Part shown: positions 49,986 to 62,239 of the stretch, piece after piece
Layout of the letters: the number at the start of each line of letters is the position of its first letter
Position numbering within the stretch: position 1 is the stretch's first letter
Assembly (NCBI RefSeq): GCF_964204645.1
Contig: NC_134031.1
Coordinates: 6,245,001-6,309,000 of the forward strand
Direction of reading: 5' to 3'
Source of the DNA: Tubulanus polymorphus
Taxonomy: Eukaryota > Nemertea > Palaeonemertea > Tubulaniformes > Tubulanidae
DNA: 64,000 nt
Position numbers and translations under genes: made by a program
Notes under the pieces: generated by a model
The model's database searches: none
Seen by the model: the letters and a program-made list of their open reading frames with translations, nothing else
Told to the model about the DNA's origin: nothing

Positions 49986-52900
49986 TTTTTCATCTTATCA
50001 TCTATTATCAAATGTTCACAACCGAAGATTGTCTAAACATTTTTTTGACGGCGTAAAAACCGTCACAATAATGTTGGACATTGATACCTTGCGATAATTA
50101 AGGGGTTCGGTGCGAGTCGGATGTGGACTACGTCATCAATATTGGCATTTCAAAATAAAATGAAAATGTGGATTTTGGTTTTTATTTCTTAGTTAAATAT
50201 ATTTCATTACATATTGTTTTATTTTTGATAGATTTGATAATTGTTATTGAGAGCACTACGTCATCAATATATCGGGGCTAGACTGGTTGCCGGTCAATTC
50301 AATTCAGTAATCGGTATGCTCTAATCCAAAATAACTTAATTGACCCTTATCATATATGATTTATATTAGATAAATCATTGTCGACAATATTACGCAATAC
50401 ATTTGTTATTTTTTGAGGCGTCAAGCTAATTTTCTTGTTGACATTTTTGCGATGTAATGACGTTTACATATTTGTTACCGTCTTCGTCATCGGCAAAAAA
50501 CGGCCTTATACACAACAAACACAAGTTTTAGAAAATTACCGCGAATCATTCTGATACCTGATTCTGTACGGAAATATTCAGAAAATGAATGCGAATGTTT
50601 TGATGTTATTCAGCCTTTTCAAAATAATGCATGTTCTTCACCAACGGCAAAAAGTAGCCGCATATTTACGAAAATCAAACGGTTCTTAAAATAGCCACGA
50701 ATACAATTCTCCGTCTATTGATTCGTTATTGAAAATTCATATAATTTCAGTTGCATTTCGTGCATTACAACCAGAAATACGGCAATTTCAGCAACGCCAT
50801 GAATTCCGTCGATGGACTCGCCGTTGTAGGAATATTACTGGATGTAAGTGTCTTTTTTCAGCGAACTTCATTTTCCTGAAATTCCATTTAAGCCATGTTC
50901 CGCTGTTGTCGCTCCACAGTAGCGATCAGTGGCTCTTCAATTCGGTTTTACGTGGGTCCCATAATCTTTAATTACCGATTGAAACAATGAAATTAAATCC
51001 ATATAATACACGTGGAATGTTTTCCATGTTCAACCGGTCGTGGCGGGGTTGTTTGTCCGTAGCGCGCGGTTGTTCAATCCGACCAAGTGATCCGGAAAAC
51101 GTAGTAGAGTGTGCGCTGAATAGTTCACACATTCTGTTATGAAGAATGGGCAGGATTGAATAGCTTGACCTTGACTTCTGGAACACTCGAGCCCGGGTGG
51201 AGATAATGAAAGACACCGTTGAACCACTACGAAAATAAAATGCCCCAATTTCAACCCCATTTACGAGACCAATTTTCTGGATGTATGGTCTCTAATGGCT
51301 AAATCGAAGAAAATTCCACGATTAGAAAGAACATGCATTTCATCAATAAGTTTCATTCAGCTTTGAAAATGGCTCATGCAGTCGAGTCGAATCGCCACTT
51401 ATCGCGCGCATATAATATTTCTAATTGTGTCTTTAACTTATATTTTATAACGAAATATAGACAGTTACCTATCTTATGGTGATTTATCTTTTTTAAGGAT
51501 ACTGGTAACCATGACAACACTGCCTATTCACCGATAACAGATAACTTACACAAAGTCGTCAATTATGGTAACTATATACTCGCATTCATGAAATAAGATA
51601 ATGCGATTGAAATATTAACCTATTCAAGGAGCTTTTACTTGATTATGAAGAATAGGTCTCGCCGAACAAAAATATACGCATTCTTGATACAAAGATTCCT
51701 GCACGGAGAAATACATTTGGGTTTGTTCTCGGCGGCGAGAATCACTGGTTTCCGATGATTTATCGCTGCTGCGTGGAATAAATAACTTCGTGAAGCAAGA
51801 ATAAACTTGTTTCATAATATATTCGAAATGAGTTTTACGCGTGGCATGAGAGAAGTGTATGAAAAATTGAAGATCGTCCTAAAGGCTGGTTTTCATGAGC
51901 GGTTTCCAGTTGCCTTTTCCAGCTAAGTGAAATTGACTTCAGCGGCACGCATTTTCATGAAGCTGGTAGCAGCTAGCTGTTTCCCGCGGCAGCTGGAAAC
52001 CGCTCTCGTAAAAACCAGCCGTTAAGTTACCGTCTGATCGGTGGATCGGCCATTGGTATCGACTTGCGGTTTTACGCTATAGGCTTCTGCACGATTCAAG
52101 AAATTGAACGTCATGTTTCCTATAGACGCTGATATTGCATTTACTCATATGCAGAAGCAAAAATACACTTCATGTTTTTGTGGCAATAGGCAAAAAGACC
52201 GGACGAACCACTTCCTAGTAGCCCTAGATTAATTTGAAAGCCGACTGATTTTACACACTAGCTTCAAAAACCACTTGCAAACCTGAGGCGCATTTGTTCA
52301 AAATCGGTTTGCAGAAACCGTTTCGGTTTGTAGGAAAATGGTGTTTGTTCACCAGTTTGCATAAACCGGCGTCTTTGTTCAGGCGTCAACCTAAACTGTT
52401 TGCGCAATCCGACTAAACCGCTCTACGAGCGGTTTGCAACATCAAACCGACTTTTCCAACATGGCCGAATAAGGAAATTTCCGCGGTCAGCTGACTCAAA
52501 CCGACTTTTCGTTCTGTCGCATTTGTTCACTCAACGGCAAACCGGTTTGTGACGCAATAAACCGATATAAACCGGTTTATGCAAACCGATTTCAAACAAA
52601 TGCGCCTCTGTCTCTGCAAAATGCCGTAGTTCGCCTATAATTCAGTCTCGTGCCGCCACCTATATTGCTCTGGAGGGAATCGCTAGCTTGATTAATTCGA
52701 TCCTATTTGATTGATATGTACGGCATTATTTTTGTAGAATCGACAGTGGACATTTCTGGATTCAACATGGCATCGTTATTACCCAAGCATCGACACTACT
52801 TCTTCTACGAAGGTGGATTGACCACACCTCCGTGTACTGGTTCAGTGCTGTGGTTTCTTTTCAAGGATCCCGTTGTCCTCTCCAAGTCACAGGTATAAAT

Positions 52901-53736
52901 CTAGTTTGACTGGCGTTTCTTAAACAGCTACCATAATTTGTCGATAAAATCAACACCAAAAACAAGACCAAACACGAAATACACAGCTAGGTTCTTTGGA
53001 TTCAAGCGATGCTCTGTTATCATGTTATGAAAAGGCGTGTTGCTACTAAGTTAGGACATAAGCAATAACGAACAAAGATTCGTGATCTCTGCATTACTAT
53101 CGATTTGTGCGTGTGATATATTGATTTAGAAGTTATGAAATATCTAGACATCGACTCTGATAGCCCGTCTCAAAGACACCTGGCAAACTTCATCATCCAG
53201 GCAAACCATTTAAGGAACTCTAACGCCATCTAACAGTGTATTGAAATAGAACACTTTGATACGCCACATAGGTCAGACTCTGGCCGGTCGGTTTAGTTTT
53301 TTTTTCTCCTCACATATAAATGTAAACGAACCCAGTTGCGCACTAAAATCAATGAAAAGAATAATATGAAATCTATCGAAATTGATCTAATTCCAACTGC
53401 GTAGCCCCCTGAAAAAACGATAATATTGGAGGATGCGTTTATGAGAAACCATAGATACGAGAGGGCATTTTTTGACTGAATTTATAGAATCATTTTCGTC
53501 GAATATTGATTTTTTAGATGAGCAAATTCTGGCTGCTGTTGAAGTCCAAAGCTAACGAAACCGCGGTGCCGATGTTGAACACTTTCCGTCCAGTGATGCC
53601 TCTCGGCCGCCGAATCATCTTCAGTTCGGACCCCGAGGAAGGAGTCCCTACCTTGAACAAAGCCTCTGGTTTGCAATGCGGTTTTCTGCTGTTCTTAGTT
53701 GCTAGTACTGTGTCTGCTTTTCTCTCATACAACTAA
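48420..53736 (+). CDS. Alpha carbonic anhydrase, secreted/GPI-anchored type, gene 1, 8 exons
   Basis: Exons: 48420-48492, 49148-49177, 49275-49454, 49756-49904, 50751-50843, 51498-51567, 52738-52892, 53518-53736, joining in frame to 322 residues. An N-terminal signal peptide ends in Ala-rich sequence, and the last 20 or so residues are hydrophobic ([17 protein letters not shown]), fitting GPI attachment as in CA IV/XV. Zinc ligands are His121 and His123 (QIHFHHG) and His146 (LHFVHYN); the gatekeeper pair is Glu133 and Thr227 (GAEHT, LTTPPCT). Cys46 and Cys231 match the disulphide of extracellular isoforms. It should interconvert carbon dioxide and bicarbonate outside the cell. Lys93 (RNNGKS) replaces the His64 proton shuttle. 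Introns hold two MITEs, an R1 repeat and a (GAT)n run. A poly(A) signal lies at 54099. It is the upstream member of a head-to-tail pair. Confidence 0.95.
49940..49983 (+). repeat. (ATG)n microsatellite
   Basis: About 14 ATG/GAT units lie just after the donor of exon 4 in carbonic anhydrase gene 1. The poly-Met frame over it is an artefact. Confidence 0.97.
50041..50307 (+). mobile_element. Dispersed non-coding repeat family R1, copy 4
   Basis: It begins TTTTTTTGACGGCGTAAAAA and contains GGACTACGTCATCAATATTGG, TTTCAAAATAAAATG and GCACTACGTCATCAATATA. It ends CGGGGCTAGACTGGTTGCCG followed by GTCAATTCAATTCAG. It is the most complete copy, in intron 4 of carbonic anhydrase gene 1. Confidence 0.85.
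51884..52020. mobile_element. MITE family M3 (137 bp)
   Basis: The terminal inverted repeats are about 26-28 bp: GGCTGGTTTTCATGAGCGGT on the left, and the right end read inward GGCTGGTTTTTACGAGAGCGG. Both continue into TTTCCAG. Flanks are CTAAA and GTTAA. It lies in intron 6 of carbonic anhydrase gene 1 and is non-coding. Confidence 0.88.
52285..52608. mobile_element. MITE family M4 (324 bp)
   Basis: Terminal inverted repeats GAGGCGCATTTGTTCAAAAT (left) and GAGGCGCATTTGTTTGAAAT (right, read inward), continuing into CGGTTTGCA on both sides. The interior repeats AAACCG/CGGTTT blocks many times. It is non-coding and lies 264 bp from M3 in the same intron. Confidence 0.9.
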
Positions 53737-54098
53737 AATAGCAAATGGGGACGTAGAATCATTGCAATTCGTTTACATTCACTGTCTGATAATTAGTTAA
53801 TCATTACAAGCTTCTGAAATATTGATCTCGTATATTATGGATAGATTTTCATTAGTTTATCGTCTTTCATTTCATCAAATAAGTGATTTGGTTAAATATA
53901 ACCAAACTCAGGGTCTAAAATGGTTGATTGTATAGTTTTGTAAGTGTATAGTGTTAAATCGAGTGCAGTGAAATTGTTAATTGAAAGTCATGGTGATATT
54001 GATAAGTTTCAACACGCTTTTACGTATTTCTTCAAACCTTAAATAACCCTTGATTGTGATAATATTATACATGTATTTTTTTTCTAAAAATTTTGTCG

Positions 54099-54104
54099 AA
54101 TAAA
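54099..54104 (+). promoter_or_regulatory. Poly(A) signal of carbonic anhydrase gene 1
   Basis: AATAAA lies about 360 bp past the stop codon of gene 1, preceded by a T-rich run. Confidence 0.5.
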
Positions 54105-54316
54105 TTTGAGTTTACATGAATTTTGTCTCGGTATGGGGCGCCGTCTGGTTTATTTCTAGGGTATTTATTTCCCGTCACGAGTCTTTAGGTCCTTTCCAAA
54201 GATTTTTCCCATTACTTCTACTTCGGAGACTGGCGTGACTTGGCGACTCCATCAAGAAAGGCGTCGCGAGCAATCGACTGGTCAACTATACGAATCCGGT
54301 ATAATTTAGAATGTCC

Positions 54317-54606
54317 CAGGGGCGAACCCAGGCGGAAAGACAGGGAGGCAATTTTCCTTCGCCCTTTTGAAAATACAATGGCAATATTTTTCAGGGCACT
54401 TTTTCCACCCGCAAATCATAAGCACCACAGCGAGATTTAGCTTACATACTGTTAAATGTTCATTCAAGAAATTGTATGAAAATGCACTAAATTCTCCAGA
54501 CGGTTGTTTTGGCTGCATTTCGGATACTTAGACCTCTTTCAATATATGATATGCCCTTTGAATTCTTTGGTGCAATTGTCAAAGTCTGCCCCTGGATTCA
54601 CCCCTG
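54317..54606. mobile_element. Degenerate MITE family M5, copy 1
   Basis: The left end CAGGGGCGAACCCAGGCGG and the right end read inward CAGGGGTGAATCCAGGGGCA form an imperfect inverted pair. The same kind of terminus bounds 61523-61722. It is non-coding. Confidence 0.6.
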
Positions 54607-56012
54607 TTTTCGAAAGACATGGAAGCATACGAAAAAGGACAAATTAGAAACTAGAAATTAACAAATGCGCATTATGTGCCGTAAAAGTGGAACGAATGGC
54701 ACAGTCGTTTACTTTGATAGTATCACTTGATTCGGACGGCCACTGATTAATTCAAACATGGATTGTTTAATTTTGTTATGATTTTCGGTTTACGTCAAAA
54801 ATACCGTAGGTAGACAACCCGATTCGATATGGGCCATATTTGTATCCGGTAGCTAGACAATGGTAGTTCTTCTAAAATGAACTCTAGGTAGGTACCTACG
54901 TAGACTATGTGGTGTACAAATGAAAGAGAAATCCATATACTACATAGTATGATGAGAACAAAGCATGCGTTAGACGATATAACCCACATCAGCTCAGATA
55001 CAAATCAACATCTTCGCTCAAATATACATCGTTCAATTTCATATGCAACTTAATCCAACTTACTTTGACAAATCCTAATTTACCTCTCTCAAAACTAGCC
55101 CACAACCTGAATAGAATTTAAGGCCAACTACTAATCTGTCTCAGAACTATCTTACCTCAAGCGTAAGCCCATACATAAACGAGTTGTTTAACAGTCGTTT
55201 CTTTCCATTTCATCGCGTTAATAGACCCAGTGAGTTCAACATTCTAGACTATATCAATTTGTAGATTCTGAGTTCCTGTTGGTGGTTTTATAGAACAATT
55301 TTTTTAGAACTCTGACTTTAGTGCCATGTACACGTTCAGGTTTAAGAGAATCTGAATAGTTGGCCCCAGAGTGAGTTTCAAGATCGTGTCGATCATTCTA
55401 TCCTTTCCAGCGTAACTGATAGCGATAGAGTTGTCAAGATAACGGACACGATTTCATGACCAAGTGACGACGTCGAGTATTCTTATCAGATTTTTTTGCA
55501 ATCGTTGGTTCAGTGCTATGATAATGGTACCGTGCATCATAGGTGGCGACAGATGGAATTTTGACACAGGCCTACCAGGAATATAAAAACATTTTTCTAA
55601 ATTGGTATCAGCTAGTAGTCGTTTGAGCGTGAGTGATATGCTGGTGGGTTAATCTCCAATTTGCTTGGAACTAAGAAAAAAAAATGAAAATTGGCTGCTC
55701 AGATGGTCGGCGCCTGAGTGATGTCCGGCGTGGTGGACTGTATTTGAAATGTCGGACAAATTTGATATATTATATTCTAAATGCAAAACGTACTTATGAA
55801 AAACATTTTTGTTTATTCATATATGAAAGCGAGAAAGGTAGACTTCTTTGTCCAAGCGTTCGCGTATACCGATACCTGCTCTTGGATATCTTGGTAGGGA
55901 TCGATTCGTCGCGTTTCAAATAAGTTCTGGTAGGGGACAATTCTACGTGTGTCGCGTAAATGTTGTGGCGCTGTTACAGAAAGCTTTCAGACAGCACCGC
56001 AGATGTGAGAAA

Positions 56013-59000
56013 ATGAGCGTCGTTAAAACGCTTGTCCTGTTCGCGTGCGCTCACTTCAATTTCCAATCATCAGAAGCAGCCGTCAAAGGTAGGATATAAA
56101 AGAGTAAAATTACAAAAAAAAGATCTTGAACGGATGGGTCGAAAACGCCAATTTTAGATTCACTCGCAAATGTTTAAATGTCTGGATATATATTGAGTTA
56201 ATGCCTCAGTTTCCTGGCTCATGGCCTTCATCAGATTTCGAAGGATCAACGTTTGATGCAGAATCATTGCCCTGGTTTAAGGCTATTGTTCCTCCAACGT
56301 ACTAGCTCTAATTCTACATTATCATGCCAACATTCATATTATCGAAAAGTAATGATAACCAATGAAAATATATATCCATCCCACTTAAAAAGAACGTATT
56401 TCCTGACAAATGTGTTAGCTTATTCTCAAGATGTCCCATCATTGCACATCGTTGGTATTTGAAATCTGTAATTCCCTTTTCCCTTATTATAGGAAATTGG
56501 ACTTTTGAACCAGGCATTAATGGTAAGTTATCAAATACGCCTTATCAACATAAAGGAATGATCAGGAATTTGCAAGACTTTCTTGGAGTTCCTTGCGAAT
56601 AACCATAGAATATTGCGAATGTTATGTCAATCCTTCGAATTAGACCTCTTGATAACTTTCTACGGTTAAATACTACGGTTTGTTCCTGCAAATCCTGCTT
56701 GCTCGGGTAATACGGTTGTGACAACGAATGTGTATACACTTATGGGATTTTCTAACAGTTCACAAAAGCCAATAACCATACATAATTGAATCGATTAGAA
56801 CACTGATAATTGATATTGAAAATATACTCGAAGGCCTATTGAAAAGATCGGAAAAAACTTAAGTGTAAAAACACTTTTTATGTTTATAAAACACTCGTGA
56901 TGGTTTTCAGATACTGTATTCAAGAAATCGGTTTTTTATGTAGTGCAAAATGGGTAAAATTTCGTTTCAGCGCGATTGTCAATGATTAAAAAGCATACAA
57001 CAACATTTTCTTTATTAGAAATCGACCAATTTTTTGCATCGATTTGTTCAAAATTTGACAAGGTAAACGTGAACGCAACGTGTGACATCCGGTGAGAAAC
57101 ATGAAGGTCATCAAACCAAACTGCATTAAAAGTTATTTTGACTTCATATGAAAGCTTTCAATTCTTATATGAATTTGTATACCAATTTCCAGGGACCGTT
57201 TAGTCATCAATAACTGTATAAGATCTCAAATCATACGGTACGATTGTGACAGGTGACAAGCTTGTCTAAAAATCAATAAATTTTGACAAAATACAAATTC
57301 TCGGAAACATAAAAAAGATATCATTGAAAGTTGTTCAAATAAATTTTTCGTAAAGCAAATCAATTCAACTCAAGTCAACAAACATACGTAATATGACAAT
57401 ATAGAAAAAATACATTTCATAATCGTCCAGTTTTTTAAACGCTCGAAAAAGTAAAAATGATAAAAACTGCACTACAGAATGGAAGTGACTGTAATGAATG
57501 TCCCCGGTGAATTTTTGTGATGATACCGTATATATCGACTGGAATGCCAACACATCGCGTAAACCTACAAAAGCTACCACTTGATCTTTTGCGCTGAAAT
57601 CTGAGCAAACACTAAAAACAGACATACTATCCACATCGGATAAACATTGTTATTTCTCATTGAAAATAACGAAATTATATTCTAGGTACTGACTATGACA
57701 TAACTCATCGTAGAGAGAACTATATCTGTGTATCCTGTTTAAAAGGAATAACCTAAGAATTTTTGAAAGCTATATAGCTCAGTTAAAAAACCGTTCACCT
57801 TTTCATGGAGAAAAACGTGTGTTTTTGTTTGAATTTTTCGGTGACCTTTGTTACGATGCAGCCATCGTCGCATACATATAAATATGAATTTTCATCCTAG
57901 TTGTTTTGTTGAAATAATTTCATATTTATAAATCCAATCGTTTATGTAGCACACAAAAATATCCAGATATCAATTATTTTAGTTAAGTTGAAATTACCGA
58001 ATAAGATCAAAATCAAAATCTAATCCTCAATCCGGATGATAAATTGATATAAATACAGGCCCGAATTTCGAAAGTAAAACCAGTGTTCGCAAGAGTCTGG
58101 AAGAGCCTTGCAAAGTCCTGCAGAGTTCAGAAAAAGCTCTATGGTGGGGAACAGTATTAGATTGGTAGCTGCAGTGGAAAGAAAGAAAAGATGTCGAGAG
58201 ATTAAAACAATATTCTAAATGCAAAATGCTATATTCTAAAGACTTCTCCTTGGGTTTGCTTTACTGGTTTGATCTGATTCGGAAAGTACATCGAAACGAG
58301 TGATGTTACATGAACCATTGGTATTAACTAGTGGTTATACGCTTGGTTCTATACGATTAAAGAAAATGAACGTCATGTTTCTTGGAGGTTAACTTTCCTT
58401 GGATTGCTTTACTGGTCTGATCTGATTCGGGAATGAAATGAGTGATGTCACAACCTCGTTCATATTGTACCGACGGGGAGTTTCGTCTTCCGAGTCATTG
58501 CTTCGAGAAAGTATGTAAGCCATTTATCCTAGTCAAGAACTTGAATGATTTTTAGGTCCTAGTAATTGGAAATATAAGCATCCACTATGCGACCCCTTAC
58601 TGAATACCAGGCAGTCGCCTATAGAGCTGATAGCAACCAGAACAGTACACGACAAAACATTAAAACCGCTCATCTTCAAAAACTTCGATTCTACACCAAT
58701 CGAGCCGTTTACCTTGCGTAACAATGGGAAATCCGGTAAGTTATTAGATATCAACTGATCGAGGTTGATGTGTTTATTTGGCGTATGCATAACTTAGGTA
58801 AATACATTGACAGATGAAGATGAACCCTTAAGCTCGTCATAAAAAGATCTTATCAATTCTAGAGTAAAATCTAAAATTGCAAGAGCATGTCAAATATATC
58901 AAAGTTTTGGATTGGAAATATTTAAAAAAATGTTGGAAACAGTTTTACATCAAAATCTGGCGTTCATTATATAAATTCAATAGAAATTACTTGAGGTTAA

Positions 59001-61517
59001 GTTCAAAAGCAGATTATAAATCATTCTATACACCAAACCCCTTCATAAACTGGCATGCTCTTTTCATTTATGATCTTAGATGTATTCTCGTTCAAGCTAT
59101 CATTGATCATCTCCCAGTTCGGGATGAATTAGCCGGCGGTAACCTAGAAAACGTGTACATCCTCGAACAAATTCATTTTCACCACGGCAGCCGTCAGAGT
59201 TACGGGGCGGAACATACGATGCATAATAAGCGATACCCCACCGAGGTAGGCCTATAACAATCTAATAAAGTAAAGTCATTTTGAGAAAAAAGATGCGACT
59301 TTTGTGATTAAAATGAAATTGTCCTGTGTACTTTGTGTTTCGATCTGCTGATATTTGTTAGTTGCCATTCCAAGTAGTCTAACACCGAACTAGTTTAACA
59401 CCGAATTACTACTCACAATCAAAAGATAAAGTATAACACTTGAAAACTGGCAGTTTTCGCGGGAAGTGACGTTTCAACACGACGTGTCCTACATGACAAT
59501 ATGACATATGGGAATTGTGCCGTAACGTCACCACTATACGCTTAGCTTTTGAAGTTGTGGGGTTTTCTACCATAGACGTTAAGAAATAAATACAGTTACA
59601 GTTGTACATTGTATTTTGTTCATTTTCAACTCATTGAGTCGAATTAGAACTCATAAGTGTGAATCCGAGTCCTGATTCTATAACTATAGTAGCTGTTTTG
59701 ATTATTTTGTGCCGATATCTTACGTCGTCTAAACGGCCATATAGTAATTCATTATCATTTCAGTTGCATTTCGCGAAATGAATAAAAAAAGAATGTTTTA
59801 ACGGTTTTAGCTTTCCGAAATCAACGGAAAAATAGGAGTCGTATACTTGCAAAAATCTAACATTTCGTATTATTTCATTACGATTCTCACATAATTTTAA
59901 ATTGTATGATTAACAGTATCGAATGCCTTTGAAACGTCCAAGAATAATCACACAGTACTGTGATATCCACGATGATAATTCTCCGTATATTTCAGTATTG
60001 AAAATTCATATAATTTCAGTTGCATTTCGTGCATTACAACCAGAAATACGGCAATTTCAGCAACGCCGTGAATTCCGTCGATGGACTCGCCGTGGTAGGA
60101 ATATTACTCGACGTAAGTTTGAGCGGAGCAGACTCCTCGGCTTAATTTTGTCGGATCAATTAAATTTCTTCTAAGTGATGATTCGATCAATGATAAATCA
60201 TTACAAATTGCTGGTGTTCTTTTACGTATCCTAATCATGAACATATCTTTTAGAAAAACTTACGTTTTGAAATATTTGTTCTTTGGTTCCTTGAGTTTTT
60301 ATTTTAACTATATTTCAATGGGAATTCAAATAACGGGAATCATCATATTGTACTGTGCTATATAAGGAAATGCGCTACGATTTTCAGGATACTGGTACGG
60401 CCGATAATCTAGCGTACAAACCCATCACCGACAACCTGCATCGTATTGTTTATTACCGTACGTATTTACAGTTAACATCTCTCTAACAGGGCATCCAATT
60501 TATAGCGCGACGAGTCAGAAAACGTCTTATTGTTACATTTCAATTTTCAAAGCTTGTATACTTGATTCATCATATCGACATGCGGATATGTATGGGGAAA
60601 GGGTCACCCGGGCGACCAGCACCTCAATTCTTGAAAATTATCTGGCATCATAATAATGACAAAACTGGGATTTATGCTCAATCAGTCAATACCACGACCC
60701 CAGTTGTTGAGTTGAAATTGACCAAGTTGTATCGTTGAAATTGAAAAGAAAATCGACCGATTCAACTCCAAAGTCAATTTCAACCAGAATCATTAACAGA
60801 AAGAAAACGGGAATATTCATAATGTGGTGATGAGTCCGAGGACTTACTTATAAATTACTCATTATTTGCTTATTCTCAGAATCGTCGGTGAATATTTCCG
60901 GATTCAATATGGCATCGTTACTGCCCAAACAGCGACATTATTTCTTCTACGAAGGCGGACTGACCACACCTCCGTGTACCGGTTCCGTGTTGTGGTTCAT
61001 TTTCAAAGAGCCGGTGGTCCTATCAAAAATCCAGGTAAAAACGACGCATCCGCCCGAGAGATTCAAAAGAAATCACCACACAGAAACGGGTGTCAGACAT
61101 TTGTCACCCGTATCAAATATTCGTGATTAATCTACTTTACCAACTGCGACACTGTAATACAAGATTTCGGAAAAGGTTCGAGACCTCCGACTTAGCCAGA
61201 GATAAACATTTCTAGTATTCTATTCTTTTCGGTTATCCGGTTTTTCGAGAAAAATCTGACGACATTTTTCATACATTTCTTTTTCGATTCAGATGAGCGA
61301 ATTCTGGCAACTGAAAAAGACTACCAACGGCACAATACCCGTAGTTCCTATGTTGAACAATTTCCGTCCTACGCTTCGGCTCGGTAGGCGTATCATATTT
61401 AGTTCAAACGCCGAAGCGGATATCCCAACACTAGGCGCAGCTTCTCCGCTAGAATACAGATCGTTTCTCGTGATCTTAGGCGTTATGTCTGTTTCGCTAT
61501 TATCACTCGTTATTTAG
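56013..61517 (+). CDS. Alpha carbonic anhydrase, secreted/GPI-anchored type, gene 2, 8 exons
   Basis: Exons: 56013-56088, 56493-56522, 58556-58735, 59097-59245, 60020-60112, 60388-60457, 60880-61034, 61293-61517, joining in frame to 325 residues. Exon lengths and phases match gene 1 at every internal exon (30, 180, 149, 93, 70, 155 bp), so the two arose by tandem duplication. It has a signal peptide, zinc ligands His122, His124 and His147, Glu134, a TTPPC motif, Cys47 for the extracellular disulphide, and a hydrophobic C-terminal tail ([17 protein letters not shown]) for GPI attachment. Lys94 replaces the His64 shuttle, as in gene 1. The role should match gene 1: extracellular carbon dioxide hydration. 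Exon 5 and the end of intron 4 are far closer to gene 1 than the rest of the gene. The start ATG at 56013 was chosen because it opens the signal peptide in frame. Confidence 0.95.
59755..59785 (+). other. Stray copy of the exon 5 acceptor in carbonic anhydrase gene 2
   Basis: ATTTCAGTTGCATTTCGCG repeats the splice acceptor and first bases of exon 5 (ATTTCAGTTGCATTTCGTG at 60014) but then diverges (AAATGAATAAA). It lies about 260 bp upstream of the functional exon in the same intron and cannot encode the exon. Confidence 0.7.
59918..59955 (-). pseudogene. Tiny LINE reverse-transcriptase motif A relic
   Basis: On the minus strand it reads [10 protein letters not shown], the A-motif of LINE reverse transcriptases, within a few tens of bases only. 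It lies about 65 bp upstream of the conserved intron edge of exon 5. It may be chance but matches the motif exactly in order. Confidence 0.4.
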
Positions 61518-61522
61518 TACTG

Positions 61523-61722
61523 CAGCGGGGGCGAATTCAAGGGGACTTTTGAGACAAGTCCATCGAATTCTTTTGAGTGAACTTTTTATTCAGTCAACAA
61601 AGATTATCGGTGCATTTCAGTGCGGGAGTACACCTACCTAATATTGCCTCTTTGGACATTTAAGTGCTCTCTCTTTACGGATGTGACAAGGCCTTCAAAA
61701 ACGCCTCTGGATCCGCCCCTGC
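61523..61722. mobile_element. Degenerate MITE family M5, copy 2, in the 3' flank of carbonic anhydrase gene 2
   Basis: It starts GCAGCGGGGGCGAATTCAAG a few bases past the stop codon and ends CGCCTCTGGATCCGCCCCTGC, an imperfect inverted pair. If transcribed, it would form the 3' UTR of gene 2. Confidence 0.5.
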
Positions 61723-61741
61723 TATAGCGATGAACTCAGAG

Positions 61742-62232
61742 ACTATAAATCTTAGAGTTGTATCTACGCATAGTTACAGTTTCGGCGCTACAAATTTTCT
61801 CAATTCTAACTACCAGGTATATCGAGAGAAATCCGACAATAAATCAGCGAAAGATGTTAAGTTTTAGTAGTTCACGAGGATATGTTTAGAGCAACGATAG
61901 TTCAGTATGACTGATGATGGCTAATAGGTTTTTAGCCTAAACGTTACTCTAAATATATTCTCACCAACTATAAATCTTAGAGTTGTATCTACGCATAGTT
62001 ACAGTTTCGGCGCTACAAATTTTCTCAATTCTAACTATATCGAGAGAAATCCGACAATAAATCAGCGAAAGATGTTAAGTTTTAGTAGTTCACGAGGATA
62101 TGTTTAGAGCAACGATAGTTCAGTATGACTGATGATGGCTAATAGGTTTTTAGCCTAAACGTTACTCTAAATATATTCTCACCAACTACTGAAATTGAGC
62201 ATCTTTCGCTGATTTATTGTCGGATTTCTATC
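61742..62232 (+). repeat. 225 bp tandem duplication plus short inverted copy (Penelope-like terminal structure)
   Basis: A unit starting ACTATAAATCTTAGAGTTG is repeated in direct orientation (about 61742-61966 and 61967-62188), almost identical apart from a 7 bp difference (CCAGGTA only in the first). At 62200-62228 a stretch of the unit (GAAATCCGACAATAAATCAG and what follows) returns in inverted orientation. The unit ends TGATGATGGC...CCTAAACGTTACTC, like retroelement tails elsewhere in the window. Confidence 0.85.
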
Positions 62233-62239
62233 GTTTATT

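Larger units (their letters stand above)
53745..56000. other. Spacer between the carbonic anhydrase genes
   Basis: It holds the 3' UTR and poly(A) signal of gene 1 (AATAAA at 54099), a degenerate inverted-repeat element at 54317-54606, and the presumed promoter of gene 2. No other gene was seen. Confidence 0.55.
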
